A stretch of 64,000 nt of DNA from Enoplosus armatus (taxonomy: Eukaryota > Chordata > Actinopteri > Centrarchiformes > Enoplosidae), in assembly GCF_043641665.1 (NCBI RefSeq), contig NC_092203.1, positions 11,984,873 through 12,048,872 on the forward strand, in the 5' to 3' direction. Below the pieces are notes generated by a model. It saw only the letters and a program-made list of their open reading frames with translations. It did no database searches and had not been told where the DNA came from. Both the position numbers and the translations under genes were made by a program. Within the stretch, counting starts at the first letter, position 1. Every line of letters begins with the position of its first letter. Positions 22,996 to 34,000 of the stretch are shown in pieces.

Positions 22996-25164
22996 GATGA
23001 TTGCTCTCCTTAAAGTTAAGTTAATATGTCCAAAAACTTGCCTGCCATGGACAGTGTCCTTTGGGGCAGATATGTCCGTTAATAACCCTGGGGGCAAAGT
23101 GAGTCAGAGGTCTTCCACAGGCCACATCATCTGGACCAGAGAGACATAAGAATAACAACAAATGTCAGATTGTAGTCATATTGCACTTATGCACATAAAA
23201 ATCCAAAAGAACACAGACCTCTGGACCAATGAACACAAGAACGATACTGAAGAAGATTTAAATAAGCTCCTGGAAACCAGAGACGCAATCTTCTGGTCTT
23301 GTCTGATGTCTCAAATGTCCTTTTTGTTTATGTTTAAATCAGCTGTCCTGTAAACCAGCTCTGACCTTGAGGCAGGCAGGTGCTGTTGTCCCGATCCAGT
23401 CTGTAGCCTGGAGCGCAGAAACAGACGTGAGATCGATCTGGAAACTCTCTGCAGAAATGTTCACATTCTCCGTTTCTGTAGCGACAACCATTGGAGGTCA
23501 AACGAGCTGCGTAGAGTCAGAGGCGAAAAACACAACTTTGTTCATCGCGACGGCAACGTCTGCAACAACAATCACGAGCGCTCAAAGAAATGTTGACGTA
23601 CCTTTATCACAGTGGTGTCCATGGAAACCAGGTGGACATTTGCAGGAGTAGGTGTCGATCTGGCGAGTACAGGTCGCTCCGTTCTTACAGGGAGACAACA
23701 GGCAGTGATTCACCGCTGCAAACAGGAAGTTGCAAAAAGACTTGAAGTATTTCGACACTTGACTTGACTGGAGGTGTTTTTCTTTTTCCTCGACAGTCTC
23801 ATGTTTCTCAATAAGAAGTTGAAGATTATCAAATTACCAATGTTTTAGTTTAAATGAATATTGACCCTAAAGGTCGTCATATGGCAAGTTGAATCCCAAG
23901 TACCTGTGTACAGCCTCCAGAAGACTTCCTGAAGAGAGGAAGACAACACAAATGAATGACAACAACATCAGCGAGTATAAACCACGTGAGGATCGTCAGG
24001 TTGAGTCTGGACTGACCAGCTGCTGGGGCAGGGGGAAGATCTCCTTGGCCTCCTCGTAGGAGCATTTCTCCTCATAACACTCTCGCTCCACATTGCCTCC
24101 CTTCAGCTCCTCGAACAGGAAGTTTGCCCGACGACTGCGACGCAGGAAAACGCTGGCCTCAGGTCTGTTCACAAACACTCCTCCTTTAAATAAAGATACA
24201 CAACGAGGATAAAAAACATGACGACACCTGAGCTTCATCTCGATTCGCTCAATGAAGACGTGAGACGTGGTGGAAAGCTTAGAAAACTAGTAAGTGGACC
24301 TTGTGGTGTAATCCATTGAGTGTTGTTACCTAGTGTGGCCACTAGAGGGACTATAGGTGTAGAATAAAGGTTGCTGTAAAGATCAGTTTGTTGTAAAATG
24401 AATGTGGCAATTATTTTGATAATTGATAAATGTTTATCATTTTCAAACGAAAATATCAAATATTTCATGGTTCTACGTTCTCAAAGAATTCGCTGATTTT
24501 CTTAGTAAATGTAATATTTGGTCGGGCAAAACAAGTCATTTAATGATGTCACTTTGTGCTCTCTGATGCGTATTTTAACCTTTTTTATGATGTTTTATCG
24601 ACTAAACAATCAAGAAAACGTCCCGCAGATTGATCGGTAGTGACCTTATTTTTCATGGATGTAGCTAGCTAGCTGTGCAGGAAGATGTTCCCATTTTTAC
24701 TTCTGCCAACAAAACTCTGATTATTAAACCAATTATTTACCATCAGACTGATCTAAAACATGAGTCTGGAGCGAGGCTTAGACTTCATCAGTCTCAGGTG
24801 TACTTATGCTAAGCTAACAATAGTGCTAATACTAGGATATTTTTAAATGACCTTTTTTATCAAAAACAAATAAAAGAATATATACCTCGTCATTTATGGC
24901 AGGTAACATGCTAACGTGATGTTAGCATGCTAACTGTCACACACACACACACACAGCAGACAGCTGCTCAGGGAACTTCACAGTGGACAGACGGGGACAA
25001 CTGTAGGTCTGATCATCCACGACGGATGAAAACAGAAGAAGAAGAGTATAAGAAGGAGAAGGAACAGAGGACTGACCTCCAGGAAGCCCAGTGCATGCTG
25101 GGATAGAAGCGATGAGGAGTCGTAGGAAGAAGAGTTGCTTCGTTTCTCTGCTGACGGACGCCAT
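21683..25164 (-). CDS. f7l: Factor VII-like serine protease, third paralogue
   Basis: Third factor VII-type gene of the cluster. Eight exons: 25077-25164 (signal), 24017-24177 (Gla), 23904-23928, 23602-23715 (EGF1), 23366-23506 (EGF2), 23042-23130 (activation), 22573-22693 (His57), 21683-22230; 1287 bases, 428 residues. Gla core is [15 protein letters not shown] but the exon ends in PLPQQL instead of the usual acidic ED..T. EGF1 lacks the hydroxylation Asn/Asp ([12 protein letters not shown]). The activation site is [17 protein letters not shown]. The triad is intact: [29 protein letters not shown] with Asp189, so an active trypsin-like enzyme is predicted. The intron after the activation exon starts GC (CAG/GCAAGT), a non-canonical but known donor. 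The Gla acceptor could also be six bases earlier (24183). The name f7l follows zebrafish usage; substrate unknown. Confidence 0.86.
22964..22994. repeat. (AT)n/(GT)n microsatellite
   Basis: An AT run passing into GT, inside the GC-AG intron of the f7-like gene, about 50 bases from the donor. Confidence 0.9.
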
Positions 25165-27163
25165 GTTTGTTCTGAACTGAACAAAGGTCAGAAACGCACT
25201 AAAAACACAGAAAACCCTCTCTCTCTGTCTCAAACACACACGTTAACACATACACGTAGTACAAATACTACGTAGGCTCTCTCCAGTACTGTCTTTAAAG
25301 GCCCTGGGTCAGACAGTTGGCTGCTGCACAAACACCCTATTTTCTTCTATAAATTAGAGCAGTTTTGATTATTTCACGAGAGATTTCTGTATTTGTATTT
25401 TTCTCTGAGCTCTTCTCACTAGTTTGAAGTGGGCGGGACTCAGTTGGAAAAAGATGATGTCACGTACCTCTGTGCACCAATCAGGATGAAGCAACATTTG
25501 AGAAATTAGCTGAGTTTTTGATGTTTTTTTCCCCTAAACTTTCAACTTTGAGCATTGATTATTTTTACAGAATTAGAGGGGCTGAACCTTATGTAAGCAA
25601 AGCCCTCCCCAGGATTATTCATTATTAATGCTTTCTTTGAATCCTCCTCTTGACTGAAGCCCCATGTGGACTGGACTTACGCCTGTAGGGGAGGTGGGGT
25701 GATTTTAACATCACCCGCGCTGGTCAGTGACTTTAATCCTGTGTGGAGCTCGTATGTGGGTCTTGTTTCACCCAAACAACAATGAGCTCCTGTGTCTCTG
25801 AACTCGCTGCTCCTCCTGTAGTTTAAGGTGTATCTCTAAGTTTTTCCCTTGACTTTTGTGTGAAAGAGGAGGAAGTCATAATTGTTGTTAATAATCTGAT
25901 AGATGCTTAGATGCTAACATGCTAACACCAACATATTGGTCTGTTTGGGAACCAAAATGACAGAAACAATTAGAGCATCAGGAAAGCTGTAAAAGCTCAT
26001 GGTAATGTCAGCTGCAGGTCGGTGCTGCTGATATCTTTACAGCCTGTATTTGTTTCCATGAAGTCACATGGCCTCCATCACAGCAGCTGAATCAGCTGTC
26101 AGCAGCTCCTGTCTGCACTGTCCTCATGGACGGACAGACAACCATCACTGATCACTGAGACACTGAAGGGAAGTTAAAAACAGGAGGAATCTCAGGCAGG
26201 TTCTGCAGCATCTTTCCTCTCTGATTTCTAAGTGGATTTCTGGAGGTTTGTCCTGATGGACATCAGAGATGATGATGATGATGATGATCTCCTCTGGAAC
26301 TGAGTGATCCAACATGTGTTTCATGTCTGTGAGTTCAGATCTGAGTGAGTTATGACTCTGAGAAGGAGGGAGATCTTTGACTCTAATTCACCTCCTGCAG
26401 TATCTTTTTATCTTCAGCTCTCTGGCGCCCCCCTTGGGAGGCTTTTGTCCTGCTGAATGTCTCCATGTCTGTTGCAGACCGGATCCTGTCATTTCCTTTC
26501 TTGAAATGATGTCCACAACGATGACTTAAATTACCAATACAAATTTAGTACGAGAGAAGATTTAAGACCCCTCAACCAAAAGAAAAATGACCCCTTTAAT
26601 ACTTTTACTTCTAGCACTTTAAATAAATAAACATGTTTCTTGAATGTCCAGCTTGAACCAGTTCAAGTTCAGAACCAGTTCTTCATTTAGCCCTGAAGTG
26701 TTGATGTAGGCCATTATCATTCTTAATAAAGACGTCTGTAAAAATGTACTTTTGTAAGAGCCGAAACACAATACAGGCAATAAACGTATAAACAAATGAA
26801 TTGAAACGGTTCAAATTATTCACATTGATTTAATTTCTCATACGAGTAAAAAGCAGACATGCTGTATTTGTTCATTTAAGGCCTTAGAATAAGAATACAA
26901 CAACAGGAAAAGTAAAACTAGATATTAGTGTTGATCAGTCTTTAATATCTCAGCAGAAGAATTTCTTCTCATAATAATTTACATCATGCAAACCGACAAT
27001 TTAACTTACTTAAGGAAAAGAAAATTTACATTTTCATTATTAAATAAATAAAATATGAGAACTGGAATAAAAACAGTAAATGGTCATTGCTGCATTTGTA
27101 AACAGGAAGTCAAACTTTTGACGCTGCAGCTCCCCTCCGCTCCCCTGGGGGGCGGCGCTGCTC
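25165..27163. other. Intergenic between the clotting cluster and the SelJ-like gene
   Basis: Two kilobases with no recognisable gene. It separates the five-gene clotting cluster from the next pair. It contains a GAT/ATG trinucleotide run (26269-26289) and a few ATGCTAAC words near 25905-25930. The last 250 bases are the 3' flank of the ADP-ribosylglycohydrolase-family gene. Confidence 0.6.
26269..26289. repeat. (GAT)n trinucleotide repeat
   Basis: Seven GAT units in the intergenic stretch; no adjacent open frame uses it. Confidence 0.9.
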
Positions 27164-30099
27164 TCACTGCACCTCCTTCAGGATGTCGGGGATGAACTCC
27201 TGGCCGTCTCTCAGTTCGTCCTTCCACTCCTGCGGGATGACGTCTCCGCTGTACGACCCCCCCGCCCCCAGCAGGGCTCCCAGCGCCGCCCCGCGGTTAC
27301 AGTTCTCACCTGGAACACAAACGCAGCGTAAACAACAACAAACACACCTGCAGTCCAAACACGTTCCACCAAACCTGATCATCAGGCTGAACTTCCGTTT
27401 CCAGTACGAACCTCCACAGTTGGTGTTTGCCAGGATTCCCCCCCGGGGGTCGTCATGAAACTCGTGAGCCAGATAGAACATGCTGGACAGAGCTCCTGTC
27501 GGTGAAACAAACACAGGTCACAGTGAACACAGGTAACACTTTTCACGTCTCCGCCTGCGATGACCAGATGGTGACTGAAGTGTGATTTGAACCTTTAGTG
27601 TAGCAGGCCAGACCGAGGTAGTTCACAGCGCTCTGGTGGACCTTCAGCCGTTCCTCAGAGGACACCGGAAACCTGCAACGCACAAACACACACTTTCATT
27701 TCTAGAAAGAAAAAAAGGATATTTACGTTCAGTTTCAAGTTCAGTTTCTTCTGTTTTCACTACCTTGTGTTTTGGCACTATAACTTTCATATTACACTAG
27801 TATCTTGTGTGGATACAAGTATGTGAGTAACTGTATATCTTCCTTGTGAATATCATTTAGTTTTCCTTCTTATTTCTTCCTTTGGTGCTACCTTTACGTC
27901 CTTTGTTCTACTTTAAGGTTTTTTCCTGTTATGTCTGGGACAGTCGGACCTGGCGGCCTTGCGGCTGTAGCTCTGGCAGGCGTCCCAGGCGTCCAGCCTC
28001 CTCAGAGCGTGCTCGGCCTGCTGGCGGACGCTGGCTCCGCCCAGCACGGCGTGCAGCGCCCGGCTGTAGATGGACACGTACTCGGGCACCTTCGGGTGGG
28101 GGTGGGTGAGCTTCACAAACTCGACTGCTGCTGAGACCTGAGGACAGAGGAGGTTAAAGGTCAGAAACTGTAAAGTTAACATACTTTATACTCCACTCCA
28201 CTTCACCTCAGGGGGAACCATTGTACTTTTTTGGAACATTAACTACATGTTTGGGAACCAAAGTTATGTTCCGAACTCTTCTTTTCCACTTTCACACCTG
28301 CCAGCCTCCGTGTTAAAATCAAACTGTAAGTTTTGGACTTTAGACGACTGCTTGCCACCCACCGCTTGCTCCTCATTGGCCGAGGCGGACAGCAGGATGA
28401 AGGGGAGGATCGTGGGAAGACAGCCGATGGCGTCCAGCTGGCTGTCGGCGAACGAGGAGCTCAACTTCTGTCTGGAGCGTTTTTCTGCAAACGTCAGAAC
28501 CTGAAAAAACAGTCAAAACTGTGAAAACACAGTTTGAACACAGCTGGGAGGTGATTGTTCCTCCAGGGTGCGTTTGTTTTACCTGACGGGGTGAGGTGGG
28601 TCTGCTGTCCTGCCAGGAGGAGAAGAACGAGCGGTGGTAGGACTCGGCGTAGGTGTCGCGGTGCGAGCCGGGCGTGGTCAGGAACTGAACGTAGTCTGAC
28701 AGAACGGCGGCTCGAGCGTCCGGCTGAGAGACGTCGCTGAAATGTCCGGAGACGAGCGACCGAGCCGCTCGGAGAGAACAGAGGACGTTCAGGGTGTTGT
28801 CACCGGCCTGAAGACCTGAAGACCACAGAGACCACTAAAGACCTGAAGACCACAGACCACTGATAATACTGAAGTACTTCTACTGTATTATCTATATTTT
28901 GTGATGATACTGTTTACTGTCTCAGTATCAGTCAGTATCAATCAGACCAGTCAACAGTACCTTGATGATAGTGGACTGAGCCTTTCGAGGCCTTCCATAA
29001 GTTCAGTTTATCGTGGAGGATCACGTTTCCGACCACGTCAGGCCGCTTGGCGTCGGACGACCAGGCGGTCCTACCGCTGCCGGCTGCAACAAACAAATAG
29101 AAACATTTACATGATGTAATAAAGGACCACAGAGCTGAATTTGTGGTCGTTTTCCAGAACTTTCCAGGACTGGACAGCTTCATTAACGACTTCTGTTACC
29201 GATGTTGGAGAGGCTGAGGATGCTGGACGGGTGTCTGCTTCTGGGCGAGTTGAAGCCGGATATCCAGCCTCCAAAGTCCCTCCTGATGTCGTCGATGTCG
29301 TAGTACCAGTGGACCGGCATCGACATGGAGTCGGCCGCACACATCGCCCACAGCGCCTCGCTGACCGGCCGCCGTACCTGAGCCATCTCACCTGAGGAGG
29401 AGGGTGGAAACTCATTTACATGAAAATAACAGAGTAAAGTTAAAATACTCATTAAGTCTAAGTTGTGAAAATATGGCTTTAAACTTCAGATTTGGACATT
29501 TGATGAGTCAAAATACAAACTGGATGCAGTTTATTGTATCTTTTTCTTTATTTTATTCTTAATACATTAAATTACTAGTTATTACTTTATTTTTATTGAA
29601 TGTATTTATTTATTTTGTTTCTCTCTTGGTAAAATGTAATTCATTGTTGTTGTTGCTGTTGATCTCACCAGCCTCTCCTTTAAAGACTAAACTAAAACTA
29701 AGTGGAATGAAGTATATGATGGTATCTTTTAACTTTTATACTTAAGTTGTGTTTTTAATTTTGTCTTCCCGAAAAGAAACAAAGAGAAAGAAAAGACGGG
29801 AAGTGAATAAACATTTGAATTACATTTAACATTAAATTAATTTAACATTTACTTTATTAGTATACGTCAGTTTCCCAGTAGTGCTCACGGAGAGGAGTCT
29901 GTTATTACGTTTTCTCTCATTTTTATTTTGATACCTTTGAACGTTTAGCTGTGTTTCACTGTGTTGAAGTTTATACAATCAAACAACAACCAAAACGAAA
30001 AAGATGAAATGAAAGCGAGGTTTAAAAAGGCTCGAGTTCAGTCTCCTCACCTTTCCGCAGCGGCTCTCTCTTCTGTGGGTTCCGCAGTTTAACTTGCAT
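27164..30099 (-). CDS. ADP-ribosylglycohydrolase family protein, J1-crystallin/selenoprotein J-like
   Basis: Nine coding exons: 30051-30099, 29200-29391, 28961-29083, 28583-28815, 28363-28500, 27950-28137, 27593-27672, 27412-27495, 27164-27309; 1233 bases, 410 residues. The start ATG at 30099 is chosen because it is in frame with exon 2 (reading MQVKLRNPQKREPLRKG); another ATG 11 bases upstream is not. Family marks are AADSMSMPVHWYYD, QAGDNTLNVL, and near the C-terminus NTNCGGENCNRGAALGALLG. In ADP-ribose hydrolases this last motif is usually GGDxDT with metal-binding Asp; here the acidic pair is replaced, so enzymatic activity is doubtful, as in jellyfish J1-crystallins. Fish selenoprotein J belongs to this branch, but no in-frame TGA is present, so this would be a non-selenocysteine form. 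Substrate is unknown. It lies head-to-head with setdb2. Family call firm; exact orthology uncertain. Confidence 0.85.
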
Positions 30100-31012
30100 A
30101 ACTTCATTATTACAGTTACAAAACTATACCGGAAGTGGCTAACGTTAGCACCTTCATGCTTACATAAATAAACTGTTCGCAGCCCTGAGCTCTCGTCACA
30201 ACACCGGTCACAGCCCGTATATGTTTCGTGTATGTATCCATGATCAACGAATGTTTATATAACGTTATTATTTCTATTATGAAGTTATAAAAGCTGTGTT
30301 ATGAAAAGTTAGAGGTATGTTTGTAGTGTAGTTTCGTAACCAGCGCTGTAGTACGGTGGGTGATGTAGGTCAATTCAAAAAGCGAAGGAGTTTTTGATAG
30401 GTTGTTTGTCCCGGAGTACGGACTTTCAGGCAAACGGAGTGCGGTAAACAAACCAATACGTATTTGAAGCTTCACTAACAATTCGGTTTATGTACAAAAA
30501 GTAGTGCAAAACAACGTTCTCTGGAGTACAGATGAGTGCATTAAGGTTTAGAGCTGAAAAACTGCCTGGAAAACCGAAGTCAGGGCGTAAAACCAAAAGA
30601 CACTACGGCGGCCGTTGTGGACCAGTATATATCGACAATGTAAATCAGTACAAATGCGAATTGGAATATTAATGATAGCAGATAATTTTCCAAGTTATTT
30701 AAGTTAATATTGAACGTTACATTTCTGTTAAACGGTCTAAAATTGTTCACACGAGCCGTGTCGTCGTGTACGTTGTGATACGGCACATTTATTACGGTTG
30801 TTAGCATCGTTTCTCCTCAGAAAGCTAACGCTAGTAGCTATAGGTCCGAAGCAGCTGAGTGAATAAAAACTACAAGCTTAATGCAATTCAGATGGAACTA
30901 ACGTCATTTGAGATTAACTTCTCTGCCAATCGAGTTAGTTTTTAGGTTGGTTACAGTTTAGATTTGGAGAGTTTCCCTGTTCAGTGCTAGCAGGCTAACG
31001 TCTCTGTATCGG
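30100..31012. promoter_or_regulatory. Shared (bidirectional) promoter region
   Basis: The minus-strand SelJ-like start (30099) and the plus-strand setdb2 start (31013) are 913 bases apart and diverge. The interval contains no recognisable gene, so both promoters must lie here. No TATA box or specific factor site was identified with confidence. Confidence 0.6.
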
Positions 31013-34000
31013 ATGGAAATGGAAGAGGATTCATTAGATCCACAAGACGTTGGTGAGAACAGCGTCCTCACTGTTCAGCACACATGCAGCTCTAGTTTTT
31101 AAACTGTTGGAAGGTTTCACAAACCTGAAAGGGGTTTTTAAACCGTCTGAAGATCTAGTCCAGGTTTGACAAAACTAACTACAGTGGTTTCTGATCTAGA
31201 CCTGGTCCGATGTGGTCTGGATAGAGAAAAATCAGTGGAATTGCCCTGTCTTCTGTTTTCACATATAGAATAACGGTTTTACAAACCTGAAACTGGTTTT
31301 AAACTGTTTCTGGAGTCTCCATGTTAATCTAGTCCAGCTTCGGCAAGTCTATGTCTAGTGGTTTTTAATGTAGACCAGGTCTCATGTGGTCTAGATGTAG
31401 AAGTATTTTTAACATTTAGAATGAAGGTTTTACAAATCATGTAGTCATGTAGAGTCATGAGAATTTGTCCTGGTGTGTTTTTCAGAGCGGGCTAAAACCT
31501 TCTGGGCCGAGGAAGACGTGGATCAGGTTTTTAATGGAGTATTTGAGTATCTGGATCACCTGAAGAGGGTCCTGAAGGCGAACACAGCAACAGATAAAGG
31601 TTGGACTTTTTAATTGATCTCCAGTTTGATGGTGATGCACAGGATGTGAGCTTCCTCTTGTAATGATGGCGTCTTCCTCAGAATATGTTCAGGGGTTGAA
31701 GCTGCTGGAGTCTCTGGACTGCGCTCCTCCGGCCTCCTCTCAGGACTCCTCTCAGGACTCCTCCCAGGACTCCTCTGTGGTCCAGGTGGTCATCGGCTCA
31801 GGTAAACACAGACTCTCATACTGCACCACTATAAACCAGTGCTATACGCTTTATAATTCAAAATATTTGCATATTCAGAGATTCCAGAAGGAGGATTTTT
31901 AATTGAACTGTTTTGTGGGGAAACATGTCTATCCACATATGTTACAATAAGAGTATTTAAAAGATAAATACAGAGCAGTATTTTTAAAATGTACCTCTTT
32001 CCTTTAGTGTTATAGCCAGTTTTCTTTTCCTTTTTTGTCATCAGATGGACTTTTTGGAACAATTTTTGGTTTTGGTTGTTAAACTGGTTCTGAAATCAGT
32101 TTAGCACACATGGAATATCTTCAATGACTGACTTAAACTCTCGTCAGTGTTTATGAAGTCTTATTTTGGCAGTGGTTTCCTGTCCAGGTGAGCTGCTGCT
32201 GCCAGCTGAGTTCTCCCACCACAGCCCCTCCTCCTCCCCCTCTTCCTCCCCCCTGCCTCCCTCCAATGGACCATCCAGCTCTGCAGCTCCCCCTGCTGGC
32301 AGAGAGGAGCTGCTTCCTCCTCTGACCCCCGTCCAGCTGCAGTACCAGCTCCACCCCTGCTGCAAGGTAACACACACACACACACACTGTATATAACAAT
32401 ACTCTCAGCTCAGTTTGTACTTTAACATTTTATCATTTATGTTTATTTATTAATTAATTAAGATGTTGCTTTGTGTTTTAATTATGTCATTTTAAACTAG
32501 ATGTTCTACATTTTTTTAATATTCTGTACACAGACTTCTTGTCACTGTCTCCTTCCAGGCTTGTCTGTCCAGTTTACCCAGCATGCCTCAGTCCACGCCT
32601 CTGTTCTGGGGTCAGAACCCTCTGAAGGTCCCGCTGCTCTGCGGCTTTAAGAGGCTGACCGCCGTGCCGCTGATGTCATCAAGAGGGGGCGGAGAGTATG
32701 ATGGTGAGGGGGCGGGGCCTCAGGACGTGGAGGAAGGCGCAGAGGACTGGGACGTTGTTTACAAAGCGCCGTGTGGACAGAGTCTCCGTAACCATGACGA
32801 CGTGATGCGATTCCTGTTGGCCACAGAGACCTACGACGTCCTGCAGGTCAGCTGGTTTATTATGATGCGTTCAGGGGTGGAAGAAGTACTCAGATAAGTG
32901 AAAGTACCAGTACGACAATCTAAAAATACTCCACTACAAGTAGAAGTCCTTCCTGCTTTTAAAACACCACTGAAGTAAAAGTACAAAAGTATTATCAGCT
33001 AAATGAATGAAAGTATCAAAGTAAAAGTACTCACTGATATTTTATTATATATGAGATTAAAAAGCAGTTATGTCTGAAAAGTAACCAGGTAGGGAGCTGC
33101 TGAGAATCCGTCTTCTTGTCTCCTGCAGGTCGACTTCTTCACCTTTAACCCGTCTGTTCGGTTGGACCCTCCCCCGGCGGCTGGCCCCCGGCGTCCGGAG
33201 CTGGACCTGAGCCGGGGCGTGGAGCCGACGCCGGTGGAGCTGTGTCTCGGGGACGGCGGCGCCCGTCCCGCCGACTTCCGCTACAGGAAGGAACGCTGGC
33301 CGCACGGCTGCTTCCTGAGCCGCGGCCCGACGCTGTTCGGCGCCTGCTGCGACTGCACCGGCGGCTGCACCGACGCACAGCGCTGCGCCTGCATCGCTAT
33401 GACCAGAGGGGGGCGCCATTACAGCCATCACAGGCTGAACGAGCCCGTAGGGTCAGGGTGAGACAGAGTCAATGAAGGTTATTCAGTCTAAACTAGAAGC
33501 TGCAACTAATGATTACTTTTATTATCAATCTGTGAATAAATAAATATGAATAATGTTACGTTGTGTAATAAGTGTGTGTGTGTGTGTGTGTGTTTTCAGC
33601 GTGTACGAGTGTGGTCCCTGGTGTGGTTGTGATCGGGCTCGCTGTCAGAACCGACTGGTCCAGAGAGGGATCAGAATCCGCCTCCAGGTCTTCCAGACTG
33701 AGGGCTGTGGCTGGGGTGTCCGTTGCCGTGACGACCTGGACCGCGGCACGTTCGTGTGCATATACGCAGGTGAGTCTTCAAATGATCAGTTAGTAAACGT
33801 GAAATAAAAATAAATAAAATAAAAATGACTCAAATAAATTAATGTGTGCAGGTGTGATCCTGCGGAGAGTCCAGAGTCCCACAGAGCCCCCTCCCCCAAA
33901 GCTGACGAGGGCGGACCTCCCCTCAGACGATGAGGTGGAGGTCGTCACAGAGTGGCTGGCCCCGCCTTTGCTGGAGGGGCAGAGCAACCAGATGGAACCC

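Noticed and set aside
26900..27163. Possible SECIS element after the SelJ-like gene
   Set aside because: ATGA occurs on the minus strand, but I could not pair it with the AA loop and GA partner of a SECIS core, and there is no in-frame TGA in the gene.
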